Shown here: in pieces, positions 12,506-24,600 of the stretch | How positions within the stretch are numbered: the first letter of the stretch is position 1 | Layout: each line of letters starts with the position of its first letter | Source: Saururus chinensis | Taxonomy: Eukaryota; Streptophyta; Magnoliopsida; Piperales; Saururaceae | Direction: 5' to 3' | Assembly (NCBI GenBank): GCA_035235625.1 | Contig: CP141141.1 | Coordinates: 7,802,968-7,866,967, forward strand | DNA length: 64,000 nt | The notes under the pieces: model-generated | Seen by the model: only the letters and a program-made list of their open reading frames with translations | Told to the model about the DNA's origin: nothing | The model's database searches: none | Made by a program: the position numbers and the translations under genes

Positions 12506-12530
12506 ATGGAAATCACGACCCGAACCCATG

Positions 12531-12660
12531 GATTTCGTCGTTTAAACCGACGAAATAAAGTGTAAGTTGATTTCGTCGTTTCAAACGACGAAATCGGGTT
12601 GCGGGGTTAAACATAACCCGATTTCGTCGTTTGAAACGACGAAATTAATTTATACTTAAT
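12531..12660. repeat. Subterminal hairpins of the Pack-MULE, right side
   Basis: The stretch GATTTCGTCGTTTCAAACG and its inverted copies fold on themselves, separated by an AACCCGATTT...AAATCGGGTT inverted pair. A counterpart with TTTCGTC and GACGAAA words lies at 10080-10215. Similar blocks occur at 30788-31025, 40052-40120 and 40716-40770. Confidence 0.75.
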
Positions 12661-12818
12661 TTTATCTTTTTAAAAATTAAAATTATATAAAAATTAAAAA
12701 AAAGTTACATAGGCGCTAAATACTTGGCTGACGCCTGCGTGACAAAAAAAAACCACTTTTGTCTAAATCTATAATTAACTTTTTTTAATATTATTTAAAT
12801 AAATTTTTTTAAAAATAA

Positions 12819-13122
12819 TATTTTAATATATGTATCCCCCGGCATTGTATCTTGAATTTTTTAAAATCACCGCACCCCTATTGTATCGTACCAGTATCTA
12901 GCTTCCTTGCCAGAAATTATTGTAACTTCCCTATGGAATACAACAGCCTCCATTCTGACACATGAGCAACTGTCATTCTTGCTTAACAGTTGACCTTACT
13001 TCGCAGTTGGTTACAATCAGAATAGCTGTTGTTGGGAATTTTGGTTGTTGAAAACACGGATCAGTCAATTTTCAAGGATTGAGCTAGTAAGAGACGATGT
13101 TCACATGTTGAAGACTACAACA
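12819..13122. other. Short intergenic stretch, nothing recognised
   Basis: AT-rich host sequence between the Pack-MULE and the copia LTR remnant. No gene or repeat boundary is visible. Confidence 0.4.
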
Positions 13123-14605
13123 TGTTGGCTGAACAAGGGTTACCGTAATGGTGATGCTACAAGTTACTACCAAGAATTTCAGCAAACAAATCTGAGCAAT
13201 GATCAAAGTCTGGAGCGCCTACAATAGACTAATTTTAAAACAAGATTCACCTCCTCAGTGCAAGGCTCTCTGGCTACCTACTCCCAAGATACAACCAACC
13301 TCTTCTGTGAATCTTTAGTATACTCCAATTATTCAAAAGTAAACTCTAGAGGAGAACTTGTTGCCCCACACACAAATGGCTAAAAGTTTACTCCTTTGAA
13401 GTGAAAACCAATGTTAAAGGAAGAAAATAAGAGAGAATTTTGATAGAAAAAAGTTTTTCTTATAAGGAATAAGGGTTTGGGATGTCCCACTTTATCCAAA
13501 GTCCCAAAACCCCACATTCTAGAGAGAATAGTTAAAAGGAATATGTAACGGACCAATTTGACTCGTTATAGAATTTGGTCCATTCCAATACAAAAACCAT
13601 GATGGGCGATTGATCGCCCTTAGCAAACGATCGATCGCTCAAAGGAAAAAACTATACTCGAGAGAAACCAATTGATCGCTCAATGTTAGCAATAGATCAA
13701 GAAGCTCTCAACTTAAAATAACAAGCAACCAAAAATGGAGTTGATCGATTGCACTACACTGCTTATCAATCAGCCCCTCTGTTTTAATAAATCTCATTTC
13801 AACTTTCCTTTATTGAAAAGAATAAGACATTCTAGTTGGAAATTTTCCCTCAACTAACTACGAAATGTTCTTTATTTTATAAGTGTAGTTGAAGTAGATT
13901 CTCCAAAGAGAAGATGGATTATGGGAGTGTGTGACTTGAACTATTGATTGAGTTGTCCTTTCCTTTAATTGAAAAATCTGAATATGATAAAATCAGAATC
14001 GTAGGAGTATGATCTTTCTATATGCAAATAGAAAAAAGATTTTAAAACCTTTTGATAATTAACAATTAGGCAATAGTACACTACGTTTTTAATAAAAGAT
14101 GTTTCCGGGTTTGAACCTCCACTTAGTTAACACACCTCCATTTCTCTAAGTTCTAATTGAACTTTGTCTTGAACTTGAACCTTTTAGGGAAGAATTATGG
14201 TATATCGAACTCATAGCATATACTCCTCATTGAGTTATATCGGTGGCTAGCACATTATGGCCATGTGTCGGTATCTTGATTTCATGAGTGCATCTTTTAG
14301 AAAATCAGCACATGACCCTCATCAACTTTCAGCAAAAGTAACGCTCACATAGGTGACAATCACCCAAGGGCATTTCTTCATTGTAACACCTTACCTATAC
14401 AGCCTTTATATCAAAACAATAGTTAACTTTTTATTTGTGTTAGACCACTTGCATCATAAGAATGAAAAGATGAAAATAAGTGTTCCTTCTAATTTTTGGT
14501 TACCTTATTTTTCTCATTGAATCTAGTTTGTGGGATCTCCAATCATGTAGATTGGGTTGCCGCTAATTGTAACTCATAGTATGTGCTTCAATCTCTCCTC
14601 TCTAT
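13123..14605 (-). mobile_element. Ty1/copia LTR remnant
   Basis: The first ~370 bp, beginning TGTTGGCTGAACAAGGGTTA, are clearly similar to 30295-30657, the LTR of the decayed copia element. The continuation to 14605 is AT-rich and noncoding, contains several GATCGATCGC-type words (13590-13750), and may be the rest of the same LTR; this part is inferred. It may be a solo LTR. No target duplication was found. Confidence 0.5.
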
Positions 14606-15723
14606 TGTCATGACCTGGATTTTTAAAGACTTTTTTAAAAAGCATGAACGGTAAGTCACGAGAAAAAAAATTATTCTTAATGCAAAATAAATCATTCAAT
14701 TAAATATCTAGGTCATGATAACTTGGGTTCACAAATACAAATATCAAATCATATGATATTATTATGCATCTCAAAAATCCATAAAAAATAACCTATTTAT
14801 CTAAGTACAAGTTTGTCATCAATTTAAAAATAAATAACTAAGTTGACTCTCACGCCAAAAATACAGTTACTTACCAAACTAGTAGTAACGAAGAACTACA
14901 TCCCATTCTCGTCAAACCTGGTCTCACTTGTCCTTGCCTGATGAACCTACAACTAACCAAACAACAACGGAACCTCTCCATGCTCAGTAGAAGAGTTTCT
15001 ATAAGAACAAAAGGTTTTATTAATATTTTTTAGATCGGGCCAACATCACCTGATGTTAGTTGTTGTAACGCCCGAGATTTTTTACACATTTTCCTTAAAA
15101 TTCACGAAAAAAAATTTTGCAATATAACGCCTGTAAGTCGCAGGAAAAATAACGAAATCAAAACCTGATAAAACAATTTATAATTTAAAACACTAAAGAT
15201 CCATTTTCCATCTAAATATTTTCATCATACGGTCAATCATCATACAGCCAAAGTAAATATCATCAGGCGCTACTCGAAAACACACATACGAATAAATTGC
15301 TATGATCATAGACTTTAAATACAAATCCCTCCTAGGCATCCCTGAGTGCAAGTCCCATAACAGTCCACAGAATAATCCAAATGAAAGTCCAAAATAAACA
15401 TCTTAACGTCTCGTCTCACCCAATACATCGGATCGTGGCACAAATAAACTCGTAGTGAGTGAAGCATATACCTGAGTCAACGGGAATCAATCCACCACTG
15501 AAATGTGCATCCATCTCCAGGAGCTCTCTGCACAAACCTGCAAAACCTCCCGTACAACGGGGCTAAAAAGTAGGGTGATGAGTATTTTCATACTCAATAG
15601 GAAAATACCCAGTAGGGGAAACCAAAACAGTGAACTCACCAAGTTCATAAATACATTCGTTCATGCAACTCAAACATGAAGCAGATAGGCATATCAATAT
15701 CATGCTCATACGCATACAATCAT

Positions 15724-15868
15724 ACCAAATGCACCATCGTTCCAAAGTCATACCAAATGCACCATCGTGCCAAAATCATACCAAATACACCATCTTTCCA
15801 AAATCATACCAAATGCACCATCGTGCCAAAATCGTACCAAAGGCACCATCGTGCCAAAATCATATTAT
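15724..15868. repeat. 28-bp tandem repeat in LTR-2
   Basis: About five copies of a unit containing ACCAAATGCACCATCGTGCC with small changes. Two diverged inverse copies occur at about 53260-53315 in the copy at 47331-53937. They seem absent from the copy at 21632-26106. Confidence 0.8.
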
Positions 15869-16424
15869 CAAATCAAACTTACACAAACACCCTTATCCAG
15901 GGTCTTACAAACTTACTCGTCCCACCGTACGCTTACTCATACAGCTTACACATACTTGTACGACCTTACTCGTACAATCATACTCGTAAGACCTTACTCG
16001 TACAGCTTACACAAAAATCACACTTACTGTCTTACTCATACTCTTACAATCATACTCATACACATACTCTTACAGTCGTGCTCATATACATACACTTACA
16101 GTCGTGCTCATACACATACGCTTACAATCGTGCTCATACTCATACACTTATAGTCATGCTCATACTCATAATCGTACACATATCAACGACCACTGAAGCT
16201 CATTACAACTAATAAGCTCCAGCGTCAAAATGGAAAAGAATGTCACTAGGGCAACACATTAACCTCCGGGGAGTGACTAGATGCCATGGACTTTTCCGAA
16301 GGTAAGGCACACCAATGCTCATGGGGCACTGGATCAAACAGGTAAGAGTAGATCCATGATACTACTTACCTAAGCGCGCAAACATAAACACCCACACATA
16401 AGGGGTCATACAGTTGCCCACCAT

Positions 16425-16520
16425 AATGGGTCTTATTGTGCCATAGAATCGCCCACCATAATGGGTCTTATAGTGCCAAAGAATTGCCCACAATAATGGG
16501 TCTTATAGTGCCATTGCCAC
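16425..16520. repeat. Tandem repeat with CCCACCATAATGGGTC unit
   Basis: About three copies of a ~35-bp unit. The core is itself an imperfect palindrome (CCCACCATAATGGG). Reverse-complement tracts occur at 24800-24900 and 52600-52740 in the sister elements. Confidence 0.8.
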
Positions 16521-16554
16521 TCTTGGGCAGAAATATACAGTGCCACTCTTGGGC

Positions 16555-16800
16555 GGAAACATACAACGCTCTCAAAAGAGCATCAAACGTTTAGGCTTAT
16601 ACATCACACAAACCAAATCGAAACATATGCCGCTCTCAACAGAGCATCAAACGTCCGGGCTTCATACAGCACACAGACAAAGTCGGAAACATATATTGCT
16701 CTCAACAGAGCATCAAATGTCTAGCTTAATACAGCACACAAACCAAATCAAAAACATATGTCGCTCTCAACAAAGCATCAGACGTCCGGTGCTCTATACA
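16555..16800. repeat. ~63-bp tandem repeat in LTR-2
   Basis: About four copies of a unit with GCTCTCAACAGAGCATCAAA (an imperfect hairpin) followed by an ATACAGCACACA segment. The sister copies carry the reverse complement at 24580-24760 and 52350-52530. Confidence 0.8.
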
Positions 16801-17573
16801 GCACACAGACAACATCTCGCAAGATAAACACCATGGTAAGACATGAGAAATGCTCAGCCAACTCATTATCGACTAGCTCAAACACGGAACTTAATCCGTC
16901 GAACCCTTAGGTCTCAAACTCACAACGCTATCATTAGTTGTGCTTATAATTCAAGTTTGAATTAAGTAAATTATGCAGTACAATTATGCCACACAACTCA
17001 CAGTCCTCAACTGATCAAACCGAAGTTGAGCCCGATTCGAAACCTTAGTTCATCAGGGCATCAGACTTCACTTAATTCGAGCACATCATGATCATAACAC
17101 ATCGTACATCAGACCCTTACAGTCGTACATACTTCACCATCCACCTTATGGCCAAAACATCTTACACTGACATCATCAAATGAAGTTCCTCATAGTCAAC
17201 CCAGTTGTCACCCTCTTACTTATATCTCACTTATTATGTTTACTTTTCACTTCATAATATGTACGTTATGCTTGTACAATTATGAACACTCTTACTGTCT
17301 AACAAACCTCACCCATCATACCCATATCCTCTGTCATTCATCATACGCTTACACATCCATATCCAAATCCAGACAAAATCTCAGTCACCTCTTACTGTCC
17401 ATCGCCCATACCTCTGCCCACATACACTTACACATATCCATAGCATAGTCAAATAGTCATCATACATACGTATGTCTATCATACATACGTATAACATACA
17501 CATACGGTCATACATACGCAGCTTACAAACATGCTCACTAGTCATCACTAGTGCATACATACATATTTATACA

Positions 17574-17900
17574 TCAAACATACACGCTAGCCATCACTAG
17601 CACATGCATAATCCAGACATACTCCAAACATGCACGCTAGCCATCACTAGCACATGCATAATCCATACATACTCCAAACATGCACACTAGCCATCACTAG
17701 CACATGCATAATCCAAACATACTTCAAACATGCACGCTAGCCATCACTAGCACATCCATAATCCAAACATACTTCAAACATGCACACTAGCCATCACTAG
17801 CACATGCATACATACGTCAACATACACGCTAGCCATCACTAGCACATACTCAATCAACATACAAAACTTACCAACAAACATGCTAGTCATCACTAGCACA
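17574..17900. repeat. ~50-bp tandem repeat with CTAGCCATCACTAG core
   Basis: Some seven units share GCTAGCCATCACTAGCACAT followed by a CATAATCCAAACATAC-type spacer. The core is a near palindrome. Copy number differs among the sister elements: about two in 23770-23860 and three in 48095-48225. Confidence 0.85.
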
Positions 17901-19764
17901 TACTTACATCCAACATACTTACAGCCAACATGCATGTCATATGCATTTCAACATACCATATAATCATGCTTACATGTACATCATGCAATTGGATCGTTAC
18001 TTAACATCCAAAGCATGGAATCATACAATCCTAGCATGTTGCTACTCATTCAAAGCATGTTATCATGAAATTACGAGTTCAAAGCTCCCCTACCTCGTAA
18101 TCATGACGTTCGATGGCAAGCACATGACTGTGGCAGCATCGGCAGCGGAGTTGGCGGTCAAAACCGTTGCTTGGCTGAGAGAGATGTTGTCTCGAAGATT
18201 TAGGAAGTGCCGGAAACAATCACAGCCAAATAGGGTGTCAGAAGTCAATGCGGCAAAACCCACGATCCACGGCGGCACACTAGGGCGGCCGGGAGAAATA
18301 TCATGCCAACATATGTGGCGGTGCGACTAGATGTCGATGGTGTACTCACTGAAGATCGGCCGGTGGCCAAGACGTACTCGGCCTGCCACAAGACATCAAA
18401 ATCGGCCGTGGATAGCACCCAACGGCGACAATTTCAATCAACAAAGGCCCACATAAGGGCAGAGAGCGTGGGGCAATGCTCGAGGATAGAGGAGAGGTGG
18501 AGGATGGTTCTGTGTCAACTCCACTCGGTGGCAAAGCCAACCGATGGTCAGGCGGCGCAAATGCGGTGCCTAAACCCAAAAGCACACGCGTGGCCACATG
18601 CACACGCGACCCAAAGGAGCGGGGGAGAGGGCTGAAAGGAGGCAAACCAAGGCCCACAAAAGGCCAACAGGGCTAAGGCCCTAGCTGTGGCCAAACTAAA
18701 CGGCAATGTTGCCGATCACTACCCACAACCAAAACTAATGGTGCAGGTAGCTGTGCATTTCGCACAGTATAGGGCAAACAGCAAGCAGCCCATTCCGAGC
18801 GATAATATAATTAGGCCAAGTGGGGCCGACCCTCACTGTCGTCGAGCCGGGGCAGAGCCCATAATGCCAAATGGCCCATAGCTCGTCACTGCCAATGACC
18901 TGAGACGCACCCAAAGCGTCTAATCGGGCGGAGCAAGGCAATTGGGGCAAGGCAGGGTCGGAAATGGAAAACCCCTACCGACACCGGGTTGAGGTAGGCT
19001 GGACGGAGTCCTACCGGTAACTGGACGACAACCGAAAACCCACCGGCGTCAAAATAAGGCCACGAACAGTGAGATAGAGAATGTGAATAAAAACCCGACC
19101 AAAGTACCGATAGCTCACAGCGGAGCGAAGAAAGCATGGCAGCGGTTCTAGCCAGCGCCTATGGGTTCCTAGCGGCCAACTAAACACAAGTCTAGTTGAG
19201 GACGGCGGCAAACAATGTCAAAATCGTACACCCACAGTTCAAAAACGGGATTGAAGGAGAGAAAAACCCGAAGAAAAGTTCGGTACCTCGTGGAGGAGCA
19301 AAGAGGCCGTGGCGGTGATCATAGCCAGTGTCTATAGACTCGTGGCGGTGAGGCAAAGTAGATCCTAACAAGAACCGCTGGAATCTGATGACGGAGGAGG
19401 GAGAATGGAGCAACTAGAAATGGGCTCGGGTTTTCTCTTCTCTCTTGACGTGAATTTTTTTTTCTTCTGGAAGTCGGTTTTGTCGATGGATTTCTTTGTA
19501 TAGCTAAATCTTTTTAATTTTTACATCCACATCCCTAACACGCGTTCACTTACCATTCACGCGTTATACCTCCAAAATTCGCGTTGTAAGTGCGCAGTGA
19601 GGCCCGCGGCCTGCAACTAAGCCCCACACCTAACTTTATGGGTATAAATACATGGGAAAATACATAAATATAAATACACTATAGCATCACATTTTCCCGC
19701 TGAAAATGACCAGGAAAATAGCAGGAAAATCCCAGAAAATTGTAGAAAATTCAGGGACCTTACA

Positions 19765-21631
19765 GTTGTCTACGTACTTATCAGATAACATCTCTAGTGT
19801 TTCCAACAAGATCAAATTCAAATGTAGTTCTGCCTAGAAGCTACTGTATCTCAAGAAGAATAGCATCAAACATGTAATGCTTAAGTATTTTCAATCGACC
19901 AACATTTTATGTAAGTTTGTTAATTGTTCTACTTGTGCTAATTAATAATCAATAGCAATCAATGTCATTAATTATCTAACAACCCTTGTTTAATAATAAT
20001 ACCCCTGTCTAATCCCTTAGATAGACAGACAGACAAACACATCCATGCCAACTAAAATGACACATGATATTAACCACCATTCATCGTTTTAACCTAACTC
20101 TAGGTCAAATATAATATAAATGTGTTCACTTAGAGATAAATCGACTCTCAAAAAAATCCTTAGATGCAAATTTTTTAACATTGGAGTAGATTACTTAATA
20201 GCAACTTAACCCAAATCCTCAGGGCTCTCAATAGCTCACCATGAATCTGGGGAAAAGGATTCCAACTATGCTCATGGATACAGAATGACGAGAAACACAA
20301 GCCTTCCATGATGCTCATTCAACTCCACTTTTTGTACGTACTATATGGTGTTGTGAACACCTACGGGAAACCCTCAATAAAGACATTGTTGGCCAATACC
20401 CAACTGTCGCGGTAGTGAAGAAAGTCTATAAGTATCATAATCTCCACCCTCCCAACTATGGGATAAATATCTTAAAAGACATAAGTAATATAACTCATAG
20501 AAGTCTAAGGTCTTTATGACCACTAACTCCCCCAACCATTCAAAACTTAGATTAGATTAATGTTATCCAGTCAAGTATTTATCCAACCATTGGGTCCTCT
20601 TCACATTGTGAATCGGCCCAATAAATAACTCATCCAATGAGCTATCGCCCAAAGAACATCTCAAATCCTATTAGTCTCCATGAGACTAGGGTGAACTCCC
20701 ATAACACACTCAGTTCATTAACTTACGTAAGTTTTTATGTCAAGGCCATGTTCATTCCATGAACCGGTGTCAAACCCTATTTAAGGTATTTAAGTATTTA
20801 TCTTGATTAGGTGTTCTCCTCCTAATCTAACGACAATCAATATCTCTTTATTAATCTTCATTAATCTCAAGTTACCAATATACATTAATGCATCAATAAT
20901 AAAAACATGCTTCAAAGTAAGCAACATAATTAACATTAAGTCACACAAGTCCATTAATAATAAATAAAGGCTCATTGCACTCATTTGCAGGGCTAGGGCC
21001 AAATAAATTCAAGCCCAAGAATAATAAATCTAACACATCACATGAGTTACAAAAATATTACCCTAGTAAATTGATCCACTTCGTTGTATACATGTCTAAT
21101 GTGTTGCCCTAAACCCTCGGAATGAGGGTTCTTTCCCTTGTTTCCCATGACACTGTGACCTGCAAAGCCATTTGTGTCACCTACTAGTCACACCCATTCC
21201 ATTTGAAGCCATTTCACATCATTATAGGGTACTCTAACTCCTTGTTAGCTAGGTTGTCCGTTTCGGTAGAACAGAATAGACTGCCTCTAAGGTCATTAGG
21301 GTAATTCTCCCACCTAGCATATGGTACACTCTCTTGGGTCATTCTGGTCATCTCACTGTCCTTTCATTGACTTTAAGCCATTGACTTCTCCCAAGGCTCC
21401 ACTCTCAAATTAACTCACACTTCCATTCACACGAATGTGAGTGGTCCGCTAGGGTATTTCTATCATTTTTTCTAGAGTCTTCCTAAACTCTAATGGATTT
21501 GTAATTAATCTCAAGGGTACTCCTTAATGTCATGGACCTAGGGTAATTTTCCTGGCATTCGACGGGACCGTGAACACCTTTAACCAACCCTGATGGTTTA
21601 TCCTAAACCCTATGGGCAAAATGGTTGTTTA
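19765..21631 (-). other. LTR-1 host segment between two LTR-2 insertions
   Basis: This is the middle part of the inverted LTR-1 copy. It matches the reverse complement of roughly 5000-6395. No coding sequence is present. Confidence 0.55.
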
Positions 21632-24600
21632 TGTAAGGTCCCTGATTTTTTCTATGATTTTTTGTGATTTTTTTGCTATTTTTTGGTCATTTTCGGTAGG
21701 AAAATGTGACGTTTCAGCATATGTGTATTTGTGTATTTTTCCCATATTTATACCCATAGAGTCGGGTGTGGGGCTCAGTCGTGGGCCACCGGCCTTGCTG
21801 TGCGCTTACGGCGCAAATTTTGGAGGTTCGATGCGTAACCATTGGGTTAACGCACGTTGGGATACGTTTGGAAAAATAAAAGAAAATAAAATAAAAAAGA
21901 GGGATCGGGATCGCGATCCCGATTTACTGGTTTGGCTGTGTAAATAGTACGCCGCCCCCCCCTTACTATTTCTCTGTCCCCGCCGGCCACCGGCCGCCGG
22001 TGGGCCAGTGGGCCGCCGCACCGGCTCTGCCCCGGCCGTGCGACGGTAGGGAGTCGCCGTCCCGGCCCCCACGGCCGCGCCGCCTCCTTCCCCGGTGAGC
22101 CCCCTTTCTCTCTGATTTGTGCTGTTCCGCCACCGCCGTGAGCCGGCAAGGGCCGACCGGCCGCCCATGGTTCCGCCATGGGCCAGCGATGGCGGGAGGA
22201 CACTCCCCCCGGCCCCGGACGGCCTTTGCTCTGTCGTCCAACTCCGTTTTCCCCACTGCCCTATTTTTTGCCCCCTCTGTGTCGTGTCGTTCCGCCGCCG
22301 CCACGGGCCGACACGGCCCGACTGGCCGGCCACGGCTCCGCCCTAGGCCGGCAATGGCGAGGAGCCACTCCTCCCGACCCGGTGGGCCTCGGCACCGCCG
22401 CTCCATCTCATTTCCCCCTCTCTGAATTGTTCCGCCGACGCACTGTTTTGGGCAAACAATGGCCACCGGCGGTGATTTGTGGCCGATTCGGCCTTCCTCC
22501 AGCCTCGCCTTACTCCGGCGAAGGCAGTGGACCACCCTACCCAGCCTGGTTCCATCCCCTCTGCCGTTCTCTGCTCCGCCCAGTCCGATTTGCGTGGTAC
22601 TGTGGGTGGATTTTCCAGTGGGCTGGCACCGCCATTGTTGGCGGGTGAGGGTGACTTGACCACCGTGGGCTCCGCCCCGGCCTGGCGATGGCCCAGGGAC
22701 GGCCCCACCCACCTGGACCAATTCAGCCTCCGACCCCATGGCCGCTCCACCCTTATGGGTTTTCCCCGGTCGTCCCCTATATTTGGTCTACGTCCGTTTT
22801 GGATGTTGTGACTGACGTTATCAATCGGACGCCGGATTTGATTTAGCGGACCTTAGTTCGGCTCCGCCCCGGCCCGATGATGCCAATGGGCCACCCCTCC
22901 AAGTCTTGTTCAGCCTTGCGGCCAGTAGCTGCAGCTAGTTCCGCCTTACCAGCATGTGTGTCGTTGACCCCTCTTGCCCATTTTATGCCGTCGGTACCGG
23001 ACGGCCTCAGGCAAGAATTTGTATGACTTACCGTGACCGAAGGTGGACAAGTTCACCTACTCAGGCCTTGGCCAGTGACGGCCTCATAGCCTTTGCTCGA
23101 CCGTGAACCCTCCCCTTGCTCTCTGTCATGCGAGATGCACAGCCGCCCGCATCATGGGTATTGGTTGTGGGTGGCGATCGGTGATGTCGCCACTTAGATT
23201 GGTCACCGCTAGGGCCTTAGCGTTGTTGGCTTTTGTGGGCCCTGGTAAATGTGAAATCAACGTCGTTGGGTGCTGTCCACAGACGATTTCGACGTCTTGT
23301 GACCGGTTGTGTATTTTTCAACCGTCGGTTGAATTTTAGTGAGTACACCTTGCCTTCCGGTCGCACCTGCCACTCGTTGGCAAGATCTTTCTCCTAGCAG
23401 CCCCTAGTGTGCCGCCATGGATCGCGGATTTTACTGTGTTGATTTTGATACCCCTTTTGGCCGTGTGTAGTTCCGATGCTTCTTAAAAACCTCGGGACAG
23501 CAGCTCTCTCAGCTAGGCAATGGTGTTGACCGCCGACTCTGCCACCGTCGTATGCTCGCCATCAAACGTCATGATTACGAGGTAGGGGAGCTTTGAACTC
23601 GTAAATTCATGACAGCATGCTTTGAATGAGTAGCCGCATGCTAGGCTTGTATGATTCCATGTTTTGGATATTAAATCATGACATGTATGCATGATGTAAG
23701 ATAGTGAATTATGCCACATTGTGATACATGTATGTATGTATGTGAGTTGTAAGCATGGTTATGTATGTGTATGATGTATGTGCTAGTGATGGCTAGTGAA
23801 TATGTTAGTGTGCTACGTATGTGTGTGATGGACACGCTAGTGATGGCTAGCGATGTCGAGTAAGTTATGTATGTGGACTGTGTGGGCAGAGGTATGAGCG
23901 ATGGACGGTAAGATTGGTAAGGGTTTGGTATGAAGTTGGATGTGGATTTGGACGTGTAAGTGCATGATGGAAGAGAGAGAAAGTAAGTTTGAGGAGCGAG
24001 GATTTGAGATGGGTCAGTTTGGTTTGGAGTATACGTTAAGATGACTTAGGCTTGGAGCCTTATGAGGGTTTATTAGACAGTAAGAGTGTGCATAATTGTA
24101 CAAGCATAATGTACAAATTATGAAGTGAAAAGTAAGTATAATAAGTGAGGAATTAAGTAAGAGGATGATAACAGGGATCTGCTGTGAGGAGCTCAATTTA
24201 ACGATGTAAGTAAGATGCCTGATCGTAAGGTGGATGTCAGAGGATGTATGCGTGCATAAGGATCTGTGTATAGTGAGTTATGTGTGACTTGGACAGGTAA
24301 GTGAAGTCTGCTGCCCCGACAAACTAGGGTTCGGATCGGGCTCAGCTTCAGTTTGATCAGTCGAGGACTAAGAGTTTGGGTGGCATAATTGTACCGCATA
24401 ATATACTTAATTCAAACTTGAATTATGAGAACGTTAATAATAGCATTGTGAGTTTGAGACCTGAGGGTTCAACAGATTAAGTTCCGTATTTGAGCTAGCC
24501 GATAATGAATCGGCTGAGCACTTCTTGTGTCTTGCCATGGTGGTTATCCTGCGGGATTTTTGTCTGTGTGCTATATAGAGCACCGGACGTCTGATGCTCT

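Larger units (their letters stand above)
9949..12809 (-). mobile_element. Pack-MULE carrying gene fragments
   Basis: AT-rich terminal regions are inverted relative to each other: GGAAAAAATATTTAAAA at the left, and AAAAAATTTATTTAAATAAT when the right end is read on the minus strand. The exact 9-bp duplication TAAAAATAA flanks the element (9940-9948 and 12810-12818), as expected for Mutator-like elements, although so AT-rich a word could match by chance. Both ends carry the subterminal block GGCGCCAGCCAAG...CCTGCGTGAC and hairpins built from TTTCGTC...GACGAAA. The interior (10270-12510) is GC-rich and consists of captured fragments of a CCCH zinc-finger gene and an EXO70 gene on the minus strand. 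No transposase is present, so it would need one supplied in trans. Confidence 0.8.
15064..19764 (-). mobile_element. Solo-LTR-like element, family LTR-2, copy 1
   Basis: It begins TGTAACGCCCGAG and ends GGGACCTTACA. It is flanked by the exact 5-bp duplication GTTGT (15059-15063 and 19765-19769). The 4.7 kb length, TG...CA ends and lack of gag/pol or internal terminal repeats suggest a very long solo LTR. It holds four tandem-repeat tracts (15724-15868, 16425-16520, 16555-16800, 17574-17900) and a GC-rich block (about 18250-19400). It is the reverse complement of 21632-26106 and 47331-53937. A TATAAATAC motif lies near 19645. Confidence 0.75.

Noticed and set aside
17574-17900. CRISPR-like array of ~50-bp units
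   Set aside because: Spacers are near-identical between units, no cas genes are present and the context is a plant LTR. It is an ordinary tandem repeat.
21966-22739. 257-codon minus-strand frame
   Set aside because: GC-rich LTR-2 sequence with long frames on both strands and no domain. The matching block in the sister copy is not open in the same way.
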